Shown here piece by piece: positions 52,300-61,626 of a stretch of DNA of 64,000 nt. This stretch comes from Allobosea lupini. GTDB lineage: Bacteria > Pseudomonadota > Alphaproteobacteria > Rhizobiales > Beijerinckiaceae. Location: the NCBI RefSeq assembly GCF_900109525.1, contig NZ_FOAN01000005.1, positions 454,758 through 518,757 of the forward strand, read 5' to 3'. Both the position numbers and the translations under genes were made by a program. The number at the start of each line of letters is the position of its first letter. The first letter of the stretch is position 1. The notes under the pieces are model-generated. The model searched no databases. It was given only the letters and a program-made list of their open reading frames with translations, and was not told the DNA's origin.

Positions 52300-53172
52300 A
52301 TGAGTCAGAGGACGCCCCTCTCCGCCATCGTGCTGGTCTCGCCGGTCCAATTGATGATCGGCGGCATCATTTTCCTGCCGGCTATCTATGTCTTCTGGCT
52401 CAGCCTCAACCAATCCTCCTTCGGCCAGGCGGCGAGCTTCGTCGGCTTCGCCAACTACGCGAAGGTGCTGGGCGACGCCTATTTCTGGAAGGCGCTGCTC
52501 AACACGGTGATCGTCGTCGCCGTTGTGGTGCATGTCGAGCTCCTGCTTGGCCTCGGCATGGCGCTGTTCTTCGCCTCGGGGGTGCCGTTCCGGCCGCTGC
52601 TGCTTGCGATCGTGCTCGCGCCGTATGCAGTCAGCGAGGTCTCGGCGGTGGTGATGTGGCGCTTCCTGTTCGAGCCGGATGTCGGGATGATGAGCCGGCT
52701 TCTGATGTCGCTCGGCTTGCCGCCGATCGAATGGGCCGTGAACCCGAGCCACGGCCTCGCCATGGTCAGCCTCCTCTCGATCTGGCTTCATCTGCCCTTC
52801 AGCTTCGTTATCCTCTATGCCGCCCGGCTCTCCATCCCCGGCGATCTCTACGAGGCCGCCGCGATCGACGGCGCCTCGCCCTGGACCTCGTTCCGCCGGG
52901 TGACGCTGCCGCTGCTGATGCCGGCGCTGCTGATCGCCGCCCTGTTCCGCTACATTTTCGCCTTCCGCCTGTTCTCCGAGGTCTGGCTGATGACCGGCGG
53001 CGGCCCGGCTCGCTCGACCGAGGTAATGGCGGTCTATCTCTATCTGGAAGCCTTCCGCTACAACGCGTTCGGCCCGGCCGCGGCAACCGGCTGGCTGCTG
53101 GTGCTCGCCTCCCTCCTGCTCGCGCTGTTCTATCTGCGCCGGCTCTACAGGGAGATGTTCGCGCGTGCCTAA
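52300..53172 (+). CDS. Sugar ABC transporter permease, MalF/UgpA type
   Basis: 290 residues with six membrane helices and a CUT1 EAA loop YEAAAIDGASPWTSFRRVTLPLL. Opens with LSAIVLVSPVQLMIGGIIFLPAIYVF. It pairs with the MalG-type gene that overlaps its end by 8 bp, and uses the binding proteins coded on the other strand. As in the first sugar locus, no ATPase is present. Confidence 0.92.
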   Translation: MSQRTPLSAIVLVSPVQLMIGGIIFLPAIYVFWLSLNQSSFGQAASFVGFANYAKVLGDAYFWKALLNTVIVVAVVVHVELLLGLGMALFFASGVPFRPLLLAIVLAPYAVSEVSAVVMWRFLFEPDVGMMSRLLMSLGLPPIEWAVNPSHGLAMVSLLSIWLHLPFSFVILYAARLSIPGDLYEAAAIDGASPWTSFRRVTLPLLMPALLIAALFRYIFAFRLFSEVWLMTGGGPARSTEVMAVYLYLEAFRYNAFGPAAATGWLLVLASLLLALFYLRRLYREMFARA

Positions 53173-53992
53173 GCTCCTGCGCCATCTCCTCAAGCTCGTC
53201 GGCGTGCTTGCGATCGTCGCCTGGTCGCTGGTGCCGATCGGCCTGATCGCACTGTCGTCCTTCAAGGCTGACCGCGACATCTTCTCGACCGGCAGCACCT
53301 TCGCCTTTGCGCCGACCTTGGCCAACTACCAGGCGCTGTGGAGCCGCTGGGGCGACTTCTTCTTCGGTTTGTGGAACAGCTTCCTCGTCACGGTTGGCGC
53401 AACCGTGCTCGCCGTCGGCGTCTCCCTGCTCGCCGGCTTCGCCTATTCGCGCTTCGCCTCGAAGGGCCTGCAGGCCTCGGCTTTCTTCCTGATCTTCATC
53501 CGGCTGATCCCGCCGATCGTGATCACCCTGCCGCTGTTTCCGGTGGTGAACTGGCTCGGACTCAATGACACGCATTTCGTGCTGATCGTGCTCTACGCCA
53601 CCTTCTTCGTCTCGCTCGGCACGGTGGTGATGCGCACCTTCATCGACCAGATCCCGCGTGAGCTCGATGAGGCCGCGATGATGGACGGCGCCTCGCAAAT
53701 GCAGATCATCGCCCGCGTGATCCTGCCGATGGCGGCGCAGGGCATGCTGGCGGTCTCGGTCTTCGTCATCGTCTACGCCTGGAACGAGTTCCTCTTCGCC
53801 TTCATCTTCACCACGACCAAGGCCAAGACCGCGCCGCTGGTGATCTCCGAGATGATCGGCGCCGTCGAAGGCGTCGAATGGGGCGTGCTCTTCGCCGCCT
53901 CGACCGTGCAGCTCGTGCCGGTGCTCGCCTTCGTCATCCTCATGCAGAAGCATCTCGTCGCGGGCCTGACCGCCGGCGCGGTGAAAGGGTAA
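53165..53992 (+). CDS. Sugar ABC transporter permease, MalG/UgpE type
   Basis: 275 residues starting at a GTG at 53165 that overlaps the MalF-type gene by 8 bp. Conserved features include an SSFKADRDIF block after the first helix, the EAA loop LDEAAMMDGASQMQIIARVILP, and the C-terminal LMQKHLVAGLTAGAVKG found in CUT1 permeases. It completes the channel for the imported sugar or sugar acid. Confidence 0.92.
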   Translation: MPKLLRHLLKLVGVLAIVAWSLVPIGLIALSSFKADRDIFSTGSTFAFAPTLANYQALWSRWGDFFFGLWNSFLVTVGATVLAVGVSLLAGFAYSRFASKGLQASAFFLIFIRLIPPIVITLPLFPVVNWLGLNDTHFVLIVLYATFFVSLGTVVMRTFIDQIPRELDEAAMMDGASQMQIIARVILPMAAQGMLAVSVFVIVYAWNEFLFAFIFTTTKAKTAPLVISEMIGAVEGVEWGVLFAASTVQLVPVLAFVILMQKHLVAGLTAGAVKG

Positions 53993-53997
53993 TCGCC

Positions 53998-54882
53998 ATG
54001 ACCGACATCGACGCCCTGCGCCGCGCCATCCGCGAGGCCGACCCGCAGCTCAGCCGCTTCGATCCGCTGCCGCGCATCATCTGCCTCGACGATTTCGACC
54101 GCGGCATGTGCGGCTGGACGCAGCTCGTCGGCAACTACGAGGAGACGCTGGATGCGATGCTGCCGGGCTATGCCCAGCACAGCCACGCCATGCTCTCGAC
54201 CCTGCCGAACTGGGATTTCGGCTCGCATGGCGGCGTCGACGGCTCCTATGCGCTGAAGATCGCGACACGGCCGAAGAAGGGCGCGCAGAACGTCGCGATC
54301 AAGCGCCTGACCTTCCGAAAGCCGGGGCCGATCCGTCTCGAAGCCTATTTCACCTTCAAGCCCGAGGCGACGGATCTGCAGCTCTCGGAGACCGACATCC
54401 GCTCCTTCGGCTTCCTCTACGATCTCCAGATCGGCGACACATCAGGGCCGGGCGATCGCGTCATGCCGCATTTGCGCTTCCTCAACGCGGAGGATGGCCA
54501 GCACCTGCAGAAATGGCAGTTCAAGCGCCGGACGACGCCGATCAAGCCGATCGGCCATGCCGGCAAGACGATCACGCACTACCACCTCGCGCCCGATGAC
54601 TGGGAAGACTTGCCCGGCGGCGAGCAGCGGCTCTGCTACAACGAGATCCCGACCAAGGTGAACTGGCACTATCTGCGCTTCGACTTCGACCTCGGCGCGA
54701 TGCAGGCGACACGTTTCCAGGTCAACGACCGCGTCTTTGCCATGGACGGCTTCGACTGCATCCGCATCCCGGCGATGAAGAACCTGTGGTGCATGCTCAA
54801 TCTCGCCTTCTTTGCCGAGACCGACACCGACAAGCGCGCTTTCGCCTATCTCGATTCCGTCTGCCTGTCGGGAGAGTTCTGA
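53998..54882 (+). CDS. Unrecognised 294-aa protein of the sugar-acid locus
   Basis: I start at the ATG at 53998, 5 bp after the permease stop. The protein is soluble, without a signal peptide, and rich in aromatic beta-strand-like segments (CGWTQLVGNY, KIATRPKKGA, RLEAYFTFKPEA, KVNWHYLRFDFDL), which suggests a beta-sandwich, perhaps carbohydrate-binding. I do not recognise a catalytic motif. It is tightly linked to a sugar importer and overlaps the next gene by one base, so it likely helps process or sense the substrate. Confidence 0.65.
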   Translation: MTDIDALRRAIREADPQLSRFDPLPRIICLDDFDRGMCGWTQLVGNYEETLDAMLPGYAQHSHAMLSTLPNWDFGSHGGVDGSYALKIATRPKKGAQNVAIKRLTFRKPGPIRLEAYFTFKPEATDLQLSETDIRSFGFLYDLQIGDTSGPGDRVMPHLRFLNAEDGQHLQKWQFKRRTTPIKPIGHAGKTITHYHLAPDDWEDLPGGEQRLCYNEIPTKVNWHYLRFDFDLGAMQATRFQVNDRVFAMDGFDCIRIPAMKNLWCMLNLAFFAETDTDKRAFAYLDSVCLSGEF

Positions 54883-55217
54883 TGCTGCCCGAGAACCTGA
54901 CCGCCGTCGTCGCCCGCAACGAGAGCTGGATCGGCGAAGCTGCGACCGAACCATACGAGGCCGGCTGGGCGAAGGAGGCGATCGTCTTTGTGCGCGCGCT
55001 GAAGCAGCCGAAGGGGCCTTTGCCAAAGGCGAGGGTCGAAATCTCCGCAGACGGCATGCATTGGTGCCATGAGGGTTCGGAATTCGCTCTGCCTGCGAGC
55101 AAGGACGCGGTGACCTTCCAGCGCCTTGCCCATTTCGGCAATTTTGTGCGCGTGGCCGCGACGCTGCCGGATGGCGCCGAGATCACCTTGCTGGTGACAC
55201 TTCATCTCAAAGCCTGA
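54882..55217 (+). CDS. Unrecognised 111-aa protein of the sugar-acid locus
   Basis: The ATG at 54882 overlaps the preceding stop as TGATG. The 111 residues are soluble, with alternating hydrophobic strands (AIVFVRALKQPKG, KARVEISADGMHW, FVRVAATLPDGAE) that suggest a small beta-barrel or sandwich. No family is recognised. It is the last gene of the operon and probably works with the 294-aa protein it follows. Confidence 0.6.
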   Translation: MLPENLTAVVARNESWIGEAATEPYEAGWAKEAIVFVRALKQPKGPLPKARVEISADGMHWCHEGSEFALPASKDAVTFQRLAHFGNFVRVAATLPDGAEITLLVTLHLKA

Positions 55218-55650
55218 CAGGGCGGAATGCAGAATGTGCTAGAACATGGCTCGGGCACTTCGCCCGAAAGCGGGCCTCCAGAGCGAGACGATGGCCCGCT
55301 CGAAACCGACCAGGCACGCCGCTTCTCGCTCCAGAGCTCTTTCGCGGCGGAGATTGCGGACATCTGAGGTATCGTTCCGTCGGAACGGATCGTCCTGATC
55401 CTGCTCGACAATCGCATCAGAGATTTCCGGCCCTAATGCAAAGACAGGCGCTCGCTAGGCAAAAGAACCGATGCGCCTCGTACAAGACCAGCATCCGCGA
55501 CACCGGCAGCAAAGGTCGAGCCAGCCATCCATTGGGGGAAAGTGCCGAAGCTCACCACGTGCGATGCGATCGTAAAAAACGCACCCTTCCCTTGCGGAGA
55601 ATGCTCCGGGCTGCACGATCGGTATCGATTCCCGCACAAGGCGCAGTCAG
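55218..55650. other. Non-coding spacer, no confident gene
   Basis: 433 bp with no convincing frame on either strand. The hairpin GCCCG-AAAG-CGGGC at 55262-55275 repeats a 14-mer from 46622-46635 and could terminate the sugar-acid operon weakly. Several short open frames show no family resemblance. With the glycosyltransferase fragment that follows, it looks like a decayed island. Confidence 0.5.
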
Positions 55651-56073
55651 ATGCGACTCAAACGCGCCAAGGACCCGGGCGATCAGCCGCGCCGGCAGAC
55701 GATCGATCTCTTTCCAGCCTTCCGCTACAGCAACGCCTTCGACATCTGCGTCTCGGCGGCCGGCTACAACGCGTTCCACGAGAACCTGCTGGGCGCAATA
55801 CCGACGATCTTCGTGCCAAACGAGGCGGAAGAAATGGACCTGCAGCTGGTCCGGGCCAAATACGCGGAGGTCTTGGGGCTGGCGCTGCTGCTGCGCAGGG
55901 ACCACGATCGCTATCGGATCGGCGAGGTGGTGGAAACGATGCTCGACGATCGCGTTCGAAACGGGATCAGACTGCGCTGCCAGCGACTTGATCGGCGCAA
56001 TGGAGCAGACGACATCGCCAGCTTCGTCACAATGGCCGCGCATATGCTGAGAACTGACCGACTATTCAGCTGA
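55651..56073 (+). pseudogene. Truncated glycosyltransferase (C-terminal half of a GT-B/family-28-like enzyme)
   Basis: 140 residues that align with only the C-terminal donor-binding half of GT-B transferases: FDICVSAAGYNAFHENLLGAIPTIFVPNEAEEMD, then LQLVRAKYAEVLGLALLLRRDHDR. There is no N-terminal acceptor domain and the frame begins abruptly in low-complexity sequence. It is surrounded by non-coding DNA, with no promoter or ribosome binding site evident. It could be a small product in its own right, but a remnant is more likely. Confidence 0.6.
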
Positions 56074-56337
56074 ACCGGACGCCTTTGCTGGGCGCCAGGA
56101 ACTGCCGTTCAAGGCCTGCCAGGAAGCGGACATGTCGGTGAGGCTCGGTTGGCGACCGCACGCCAAGCTTCCTCTCCCAGCGTCGAATATGACGAGGCCC
56201 AGCGGCTGCTGCCGAGAGGGCGGCGCCCGGTTACTGCTGTGGCGCGCAGACCATGCGCTGAGCTTCGCGCGGCCTCCGTGCCCCCTCCCGTCCGTCAAAG
56301 GCATCTGAGCTCCCGGAGTGAGCACGGGCACAGTCGG
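56074..56337. other. Intergenic spacer, no gene seen
   Basis: 264 bp between the glycosyltransferase fragment and the end of the hydantoinase gene. It holds GGAAGCGGACATG at 56123-56135, close to GGAAGCAGACATT in the 46.7-kb spacer, but no coding sequence or clear terminator. Confidence 0.4.
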
Positions 56338-57816
56338 TCAAAGCAGCATCGCGCCGAAATTGCGGGCCGGGTCCATTTCCGGCACGAGCCGACCGGTCGG
56401 TCTGGCTGCCCAGCCGCCGGTGCGGGCCAGCCAGCGACCGCTGCCAGGCGTGGCCTTCACCACCCCTTCAGCGATGACGCTCCGCCCGCGGACGAGCACG
56501 GTCTCGGGCCAGCCAATGGAATGACGTCCGGCAAAAGGCGTGAAACCCGTCCGGTCATGCATCATGGCGTCCGTGACTATGACCTTGCGATGCGGATCCC
56601 AGATCGCGATGTCGGCGTCATAGCCCGGCAGGAGCGCGCCCTTGCCCGGCAGGTTGTAAATCTGTGCCGGCGCGGTCGCGGTCAGCTGAACGAAGGCATC
56701 CAGCCCCCGCCCCGCGAATTCGGGCCGCTCCTTCGACACCATGGCGTCGAAGAGCAGCGGCAGCCTCGTCTCCAGCCCCGGCAAGCCGTTGGCGATCTGC
56801 TTGAAGTTCGGATTGGGACCGGCCGAGAGCTTGCCGGTCTCGTCGAAGCGATAGGGCGCATGGTCGGACGAAATGGTCTGAAGATCGCCGAGAGCCAACC
56901 CCTGCCACAGCGCCTCCTGATCGTCGGTCTCGCGCGGCGGCGGCGAGCACATCCATTTCGCGCCTTCGAGGCCGGGTTTGTCGAGGTCGTCCTTCGTCAG
57001 GAAGAGATATTGCGGGCAGGTCTCGGCAAAGATCTTCAGGCCCCGCCCCCGCGCCGCACGGACGGCCTCGACGCCCTCGCGGGTCGAGACGTGGAAGATC
57101 ATCACCGGCTGGTCGAGCAGTTCGGAGGCCGCGATCAAGCGGTTGAAGGCCTCCGCTTCCGACACGCGCGGATGGCTGACGCCGTGATATTTCGGCGCGA
57201 CATAGCCCTTCTCGACGAGGCGGCGCGCCATCCAGGCGATCATGCCGTGGTTCTCGGCATGGACGCAGACGAGCGCGCCGTTCTCGCGCGCCGTCAGCAG
57301 CAGGTCGAGCAAAGGTTCATCGTCCACCTTGATCAGGTCGTAGGTCATGAAGACCTTGATCGAGGCGTGCCCCTCCGCGATCAGCGCCGGCAGGTCGGCC
57401 TCCAGCGTCTTGCGATCGGGATTGGCGACGATCAGGTGGAAGGCGTAGTCGATCATCGCGCCACGCCGGGCGAGCGCCGCATAGTCGTCGACAACCTTGC
57501 GCAGATCGAGCCCGCGATGCTGGGCGGCGAAGGAGATCAGCGTGGTGGTGCCGCCGAACGCGGCAGAGGCGGTAGCGCTTTCGAAGCTGTCTGCGTTGAG
57601 CAGGCCGCCGGCCGAGACCTGCTCGACATGGGCGTGGGTGTCGACGCCGCCGGGCAGGACGAGCTTGCCGGTCGCGTCGATCTCGTGCGTGGCCCGGCCG
57701 AGCCCCAGCCCGAGGGCGGCGACCTTGCCGTCCTTGACCGCGAGGTCGGCGCGGAAGCTGCCGGTCGCGCTGCCGATGGTGCCGCCACGGATGATGAGGT
57801 CGTAAGGGGTCGTCAT
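56338..57816 (-). CDS. hyuA: D-hydantoinase/dihydropyrimidinase-type cyclic amidohydrolase
   Basis: 492 residues of the amidohydrolase superfamily: metal-binding HAH at residues 61 and 63, carboxylated Lys154 (in ASIKVFMTYD) and the metal His186 (VHAENH), with further conserved His and Asp downstream (SSDHAPY). It opens 5-substituted hydantoins or dihydropyrimidines to N-carbamoyl amino acids, here to be hydrolysed by the linked carbamoylase. It is the third gene of its operon, 16 bp after the racemase. Allantoinase-like substrates cannot be excluded. Confidence 0.85.
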   Translation of the reverse strand: MTTPYDLIIRGGTIGSATGSFRADLAVKDGKVAALGLGLGRATHEIDATGKLVLPGGVDTHAHVEQVSAGGLLNADSFESATASAAFGGTTTLISFAAQHRGLDLRKVVDDYAALARRGAMIDYAFHLIVANPDRKTLEADLPALIAEGHASIKVFMTYDLIKVDDEPLLDLLLTARENGALVCVHAENHGMIAWMARRLVEKGYVAPKYHGVSHPRVSEAEAFNRLIAASELLDQPVMIFHVSTREGVEAVRAARGRGLKIFAETCPQYLFLTKDDLDKPGLEGAKWMCSPPPRETDDQEALWQGLALGDLQTISSDHAPYRFDETGKLSAGPNPNFKQIANGLPGLETRLPLLFDAMVSKERPEFAGRGLDAFVQLTATAPAQIYNLPGKGALLPGYDADIAIWDPHRKVIVTDAMMHDRTGFTPFAGRHSIGWPETVLVRGRSVIAEGVVKATPGSGRWLARTGGWAARPTGRLVPEMDPARNFGAMLL

Positions 57817-57832
57817 TGCGTTGATCCTCGTC

Positions 57833-58483
57833 TCAGGCGCCGACCAGCACGGTGCCGAGCGCCATGGCGACGGCGGCCTGTGTCGGGTCGATCACCGGCA
57901 CGCCCAGCGCCCGTTCGAGCGGGGCTCGGTGGCGGGCCATGCCGGCGCAGCCCATCACGACCACCCCTGCTCCGTCCAGATCGCGCAACTCCCGGCCCTT
58001 CTCGATCATGCGGGCGAGCGTGCCTTCGCCCGAGGCGCTTTCGGCGACCGACATCTCCAGTGCGCGCTCGCCCGCCAGCCGCTCCATCAGCCCCATCTGG
58101 CGCAGATAGCGGATATGACGCGGGATGGAGCGCGACTTGATGGCGATGACCCCGAAACGATCGCCCCTCGCCAGCGCCGTCAGCACGCCGCATTCGGCGA
58201 TGCCGAAGACCGGCTTTGCCGTTCCCTCGCGGCAGACATGCAGGCCCGGATCGGAATAGCAGGCGATGACGAAGGCATCGGCCTCGGCCGCCTCGATGCG
58301 CCGGCGCAGCGGCATGGCCACGGCCTCGACATGCTCCTGCGTTTCGATGCCGAAGGGACCTTCGGCCAGCGTCTCGCAAAAGATTTCGGGGCTGCCCGGG
58401 CGGGCGAAGACCGCCAGCGCCTGGCGCAGCCCTTCGGTGACGGTTTCGTTCGAGTTCGGATTGATGACGAGGATGCGGCTCAT
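57833..58483 (-). CDS. hyuE: Hydantoin racemase (Asp/Glu/hydantoin racemase family)
   Basis: 216 residues with the two catalytic Cys of the family: Cys75 in CYSDPGL and Cys179 in VVMGCAG. The NPNSNETVTEGL start matches the substrate-binding N-terminus of hydantoin racemases. It interconverts D- and L-5-substituted hydantoins so that the D-specific hydantoinase and carbamoylase next to it can use racemic substrate. EutA of ectoine loci is a related racemase-like protein; position argues for the hydantoin role. Confidence 0.88.
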   Translation of the reverse strand: MSRILVINPNSNETVTEGLRQALAVFARPGSPEIFCETLAEGPFGIETQEHVEAVAMPLRRRIEAAEADAFVIACYSDPGLHVCREGTAKPVFGIAECGVLTALARGDRFGVIAIKSRSIPRHIRYLRQMGLMERLAGERALEMSVAESASGEGTLARMIEKGRELRDLDGAGVVVMGCAGMARHRAPLERALGVPVIDPTQAAVAMALGTVLVGA

Positions 58484-58542
58484 GGTCTGTCTCCCCGAAA
58501 GGCTGCGCCCCTTGCGGCCGGGCGTCTGGTCGGTGGCAGCGC

Positions 58543-59475
58543 TTACGCCTCAGGCGGCGGCACTGCGCCGGTCTGGCTGGTGATGATCCCATAATGCTCG
58601 ATGCGGCGATGGCGGGCGAAATCGAAGATGGTCGATTTGCCGAAGGCCGTCTCATCGAGATTGCAGGCATGCACCAGCAATTCGTCGCCTTCCGTCTTGG
58701 CTTCGGCGACGATCTCGCCGTTAGGGTCGACGATCAGCGAGCCGCCGATCATATGGTGCCCGTCCTCGTCGCCGGCCTTGGCCACCGCCACGACCCAGGT
58801 GGCGTTCTGATAGGCGCCGGCCTGGACGCTGAGGCGGTTGTGGAAGAGGCGCTTTTCAGGGCCCTCTGCGCCGCGTTGCGAATTCACCGAGGGGGTGTTG
58901 TAGCCGATCAGCACCATCTCGACGCCCTGCAGGCCCATCACGCGGTAGGTTTCCGGCCAGCGCCGGTCGTTGCAGATCGCCATGCCGAGCACGCCACCCA
59001 GCGTGCGCCAGACCGGGAAGCCCAGATCACCCGGCTCGAAATAGCGCTTTTCGAGATGCTGATGCGTGCGCTCGGGATCGTATTCGGCGTGGCCGGGCAG
59101 ATGGATCTTGCGGTACTTGCCGACGATGACGCCGGTCTTGTCGACGAGAACGCTCGTGTTGAAGTGATGCCCGTCCGATGTCTTTTCGGCGTAGCCAAAG
59201 GACATTGCGATGCCGTGCTCGCGCGCCCGGTCGAACAGGACCTGCGTCGCCGGGCCGGGCATCGCATCCTCGAACCAGATGTCGGCCTCGCCACGGTCCT
59301 CGTGATACCAGCGCGGAAAGAAGGTCGTCAGCGCCAGCTCGGGATAGACGACCAGATCGGCACCCTTCCCCTTGGCTTCGTCGAGCAGCGCGATCATGCG
59401 GGCGATCACGGCCGCGCGGCTGTCGGCCTTCTGGATCGGGCCCATCTGGGCAGCGGCGACGGTGAGCATGCGCAT
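58543..59475 (-). CDS. hyuC: N-carbamoyl-D-amino-acid amidohydrolase (nitrilase superfamily)
   Basis: 310 residues, as in D-carbamoylases (about 304). The Glu-Lys-Cys triad is Glu46 (VVYPELALTTF), Lys123 (KYRKIHLPGH) and Cys168 (AICNDRRWPE); the Lys-Cys spacing of 45 equals that of the Agrobacterium enzyme. It cleaves N-carbamoyl-D-amino acids to D-amino acids, CO2 and ammonia. AAGGA lies before the ATG at 59475. It opens the enzyme part of the operon, after the ABC importer. Confidence 0.9.
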   Translation of the reverse strand: MRMLTVAAAQMGPIQKADSRAAVIARMIALLDEAKGKGADLVVYPELALTTFFPRWYHEDRGEADIWFEDAMPGPATQVLFDRAREHGIAMSFGYAEKTSDGHHFNTSVLVDKTGVIVGKYRKIHLPGHAEYDPERTHQHLEKRYFEPGDLGFPVWRTLGGVLGMAICNDRRWPETYRVMGLQGVEMVLIGYNTPSVNSQRGAEGPEKRLFHNRLSVQAGAYQNATWVVAVAKAGDEDGHHMIGGSLIVDPNGEIVAEAKTEGDELLVHACNLDETAFGKSTIFDFARHRRIEHYGIITSQTGAVPPPEA

Positions 59476-59500
59476 GGCGCGTCCTTTCGATGATGGCCGC

Positions 59501-60166
59501 TCAGCGGGCGGCGGCGTGTTCGAGGCGGCTGACGAGCCTCACCGCCGGCCAAAGCAGCGCGAAATAGATCAGCGCGGCCAGCACGATCGGCGAGGCGTTG
59601 AAGGTGAGAGAACGGGCCATGTCGGCCGAGTAGAGCATCTCCTGCAGCGAGACGACGCTGGCGAGAGAGGTGAGCTTCACCACCTCGACCGTGTTCGAGA
59701 CGAGGTCCGGCAGCACGTTGCGCAGGCCCTGCGGCAGGATAACCCAGGTGAACGTCTGATCCGCCCTCAGCCCCGTGGAGCGCGCCGCTTCCCACTGCCC
59801 GGCGGGGACGCTCTCGATGCCCGCACGGATGATTTCGCCGTAATAGGCGGCGTTGTTGAGGAAGAAGGCGATCACCACCGCCGTGAGCGGCGAGATGCGC
59901 AAGCCGAGAAAAGGCAGCCCCGAATAGACGAGGATCAACACCACCAGCGGGGGTAAGGCGCGCATCAGGTCGACGAGCAGCGTCACCGAAACCCGCAGGG
60001 CGCGAACCGTGGATCGGCTGGCCAACGCCACCAGCACGCCGCCAATGAGGCCCATCGGGATGACGATCAGGCAGATGAGCAGAGTGGTCTTCAAGCCCTG
60101 CAGCACCAGCGGCAGGGCCTTGGCCATAATGTCGAGATTGAAGAACTGCTGGAGGAGCACGTCCAT
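59501..60166 (-). CDS. Polar amino-acid-type ABC transporter permease (second)
   Basis: 221 residues of the HisM/GlnP permease family: LLVDLMRALPPLVVLILVYSGLPFLG and the EAA loop GQWEAARSTGLRADQTFTWVILPQ. Its ATG overlaps the stop of the first permease by one base (TAATG). It forms a heteromeric channel with that gene. The substrate is likely a hydantoin or carbamoyl amino acid, given its place ahead of the hydantoin enzymes. Confidence 0.92.
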   Translation of the reverse strand: MDVLLQQFFNLDIMAKALPLVLQGLKTTLLICLIVIPMGLIGGVLVALASRSTVRALRVSVTLLVDLMRALPPLVVLILVYSGLPFLGLRISPLTAVVIAFFLNNAAYYGEIIRAGIESVPAGQWEAARSTGLRADQTFTWVILPQGLRNVLPDLVSNTVEVVKLTSLASVVSLQEMLYSADMARSLTFNASPIVLAALIYFALLWPAVRLVSRLEHAAAR

Positions 60167-60840
60167 TACTGGCGCCTCCAGGCAAAGCGGCTCTCGATCA
60201 GCCGACCGAGGCCGATGACCGGGATGAAGAGCAGGAGATAGGCGAAGGCGCCCATCAGCAGCGGCGTGGCATTGCCCGAGAAGGAGACCGCGGTCGTTGC
60301 CTGGTTGATGATCTCCGGCACGCCGATCACCGTTCCCAGTGCGGTGTTCTTGGTGATGGCGATGGTGCGGTTGGTCAACGGCGCCACGGCGAGGCGCAGC
60401 GCCTGCGGCAGGACGACGTAAAGAAGCGTCTGGGTCTCGGTGAGCCCGGTCGAGCGGGCAGCCTCGCGCTGGCCGCGTTTCACTGCGATCAGCCCTGCCC
60501 AGACGATTTCCTCGGCGAAGGCGGCGAGCACCAACGAAAGCACGAGCCAGAGCACCGCGAAGCTTGGCAGTTCGATGCCGATATTGGGCAGGCCGAAGAA
60601 GACCAGCAGCACGAGCACGAGCGGGGGCACCGCGCGGAAGAGATCCACGAAGAGCATCAGCGGCCAGGCAAACCAGCGGCCGGCCCGCCAGCGCACCAGC
60701 GCGAGTGCCAGGCCCAAGAGCAGGCCCGTCCCGACGACGAGCGCCGCGATCTCGATCGTCACGATGAGCCCGCTCAGGATCGCCGGCCAGGTGGCGGCGC
60801 TCAGCTTGGCGTTCAGGAAGCTGTCGAGGAAGCGATCCAT
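60166..60840 (-). CDS. Polar amino-acid-type ABC transporter permease (first)
   Basis: The start is the ATG at 60840, 4 bp after the ATPase stop; the frame is open upstream but lies inside the ATPase gene. 224 residues with five membrane helices, LLMFVDLFRAVPPLVLVLLVFFGLP near the middle and the EAA loop GQREAARSTGLTETQTLLYVV. It partners the permease that follows it. Confidence 0.92.
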   Translation of the reverse strand: MDRFLDSFLNAKLSAATWPAILSGLIVTIEIAALVVGTGLLLGLALALVRWRAGRWFAWPLMLFVDLFRAVPPLVLVLLVFFGLPNIGIELPSFAVLWLVLSLVLAAFAEEIVWAGLIAVKRGQREAARSTGLTETQTLLYVVLPQALRLAVAPLTNRTIAITKNTALGTVIGVPEIINQATTAVSFSGNATPLLMGAFAYLLLFIPVIGLGRLIESRFAWRRQ

Positions 60841-60844
60841 GGCG

Positions 60845-61588
60845 CTACCGGGCGACCTCGGAGACGAAGGTGCGGGTGCGCTCGTGGCGTGGCGAACCGA
60901 AGATCTGCTCGGGCGGGCCCTGCTCGACGATGACGCCACCATCCATGAAGACGACGCGGTCGGCCGCCTCGCGGGCGAAACGCATCTCGTGGCTGACGAC
61001 CAGCATCGTCATCCCGGCGGCACGCATGTCGCGCATTGCCTGCAGCACCGAGCCGACGAGTTCGGGGTCGAGCGCCGAGGTCGGCTCGTCGAACAGCATC
61101 AGGCCGGGCTCCAGCGCCAAGGCGCGGGCAATGGCGACGCGCTGCTGCTGGCCGCCGGAGAGTTCCCCCGGATAGGAAGCGGCCTTATGTGCGAGGCCGA
61201 CGCGCTCCAGCGCGGCCATGCCGATGCGCTCGGCCTCGGCGCGCGGCTTCTTCAGAACCTTGCGCAGCGCCAGCGTGACGTTCCCCAGCGCGCTCATGTG
61301 CGGGTAGAGGTTGAAGGACTGAAAGACCATGCCCATACGCCGGCGCAGCGCGTTGATGTCGATCCTGTCGGCCAGCACCTCCTGCCCGTCGAACCAGATC
61401 GAGCCGCCGCTGGCCTCTTCCAGCCGGTTGCAGCACCGCAGCAGCGTGCTCTTGCCGGAGCCGGAAGGGCCGATGAGGAAGACGAGTTCGCCGGGCGAGA
61501 CGGCGAGGTCGATGCCCTTGAGAACCTCGGCCGCGCCATAGCTCTTGCGCAGGCCGCGGATGTCCAGCAGCGGGTGGGCCGGACGCAT
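60845..61588 (-). CDS. Polar amino-acid-type ABC transporter ATPase
   Basis: The ATG at 61588 gives 247 residues; a longer frame upstream has no ABC sequence. Walker [11 protein letters not shown]-loop VFQSFNLYPHM, signature LSGGQQQR, Walker [14 protein letters not shown] and H-loop [12 protein letters not shown] place it in the GlnQ/HisP class. It powers the importer formed with the two permeases downstream. Confidence 0.93.
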   Translation of the reverse strand: MRPAHPLLDIRGLRKSYGAAEVLKGIDLAVSPGELVFLIGPSGSGKSTLLRCCNRLEEASGGSIWFDGQEVLADRIDINALRRRMGMVFQSFNLYPHMSALGNVTLALRKVLKKPRAEAERIGMAALERVGLAHKAASYPGELSGGQQQRVAIARALALEPGLMLFDEPTSALDPELVGSVLQAMRDMRAAGMTMLVVSHEMRFAREAADRVVFMDGGVIVEQGPPEQIFGSPRHERTRTFVSEVAR

Positions 61589-61626
61589 GGTTCCAGCCTG
61601 TCCGCGAGCCGACGCAATCGCCTCGC

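Noticed and set aside
57833..58483. Possible EutA (the gene missing from the ectoine locus)
   Set aside because: The fold is related, but the protein is 22 kb away, between a hydantoinase and a carbamoylase, and has the hydantoin-racemase N-terminus and two-Cys arrangement.
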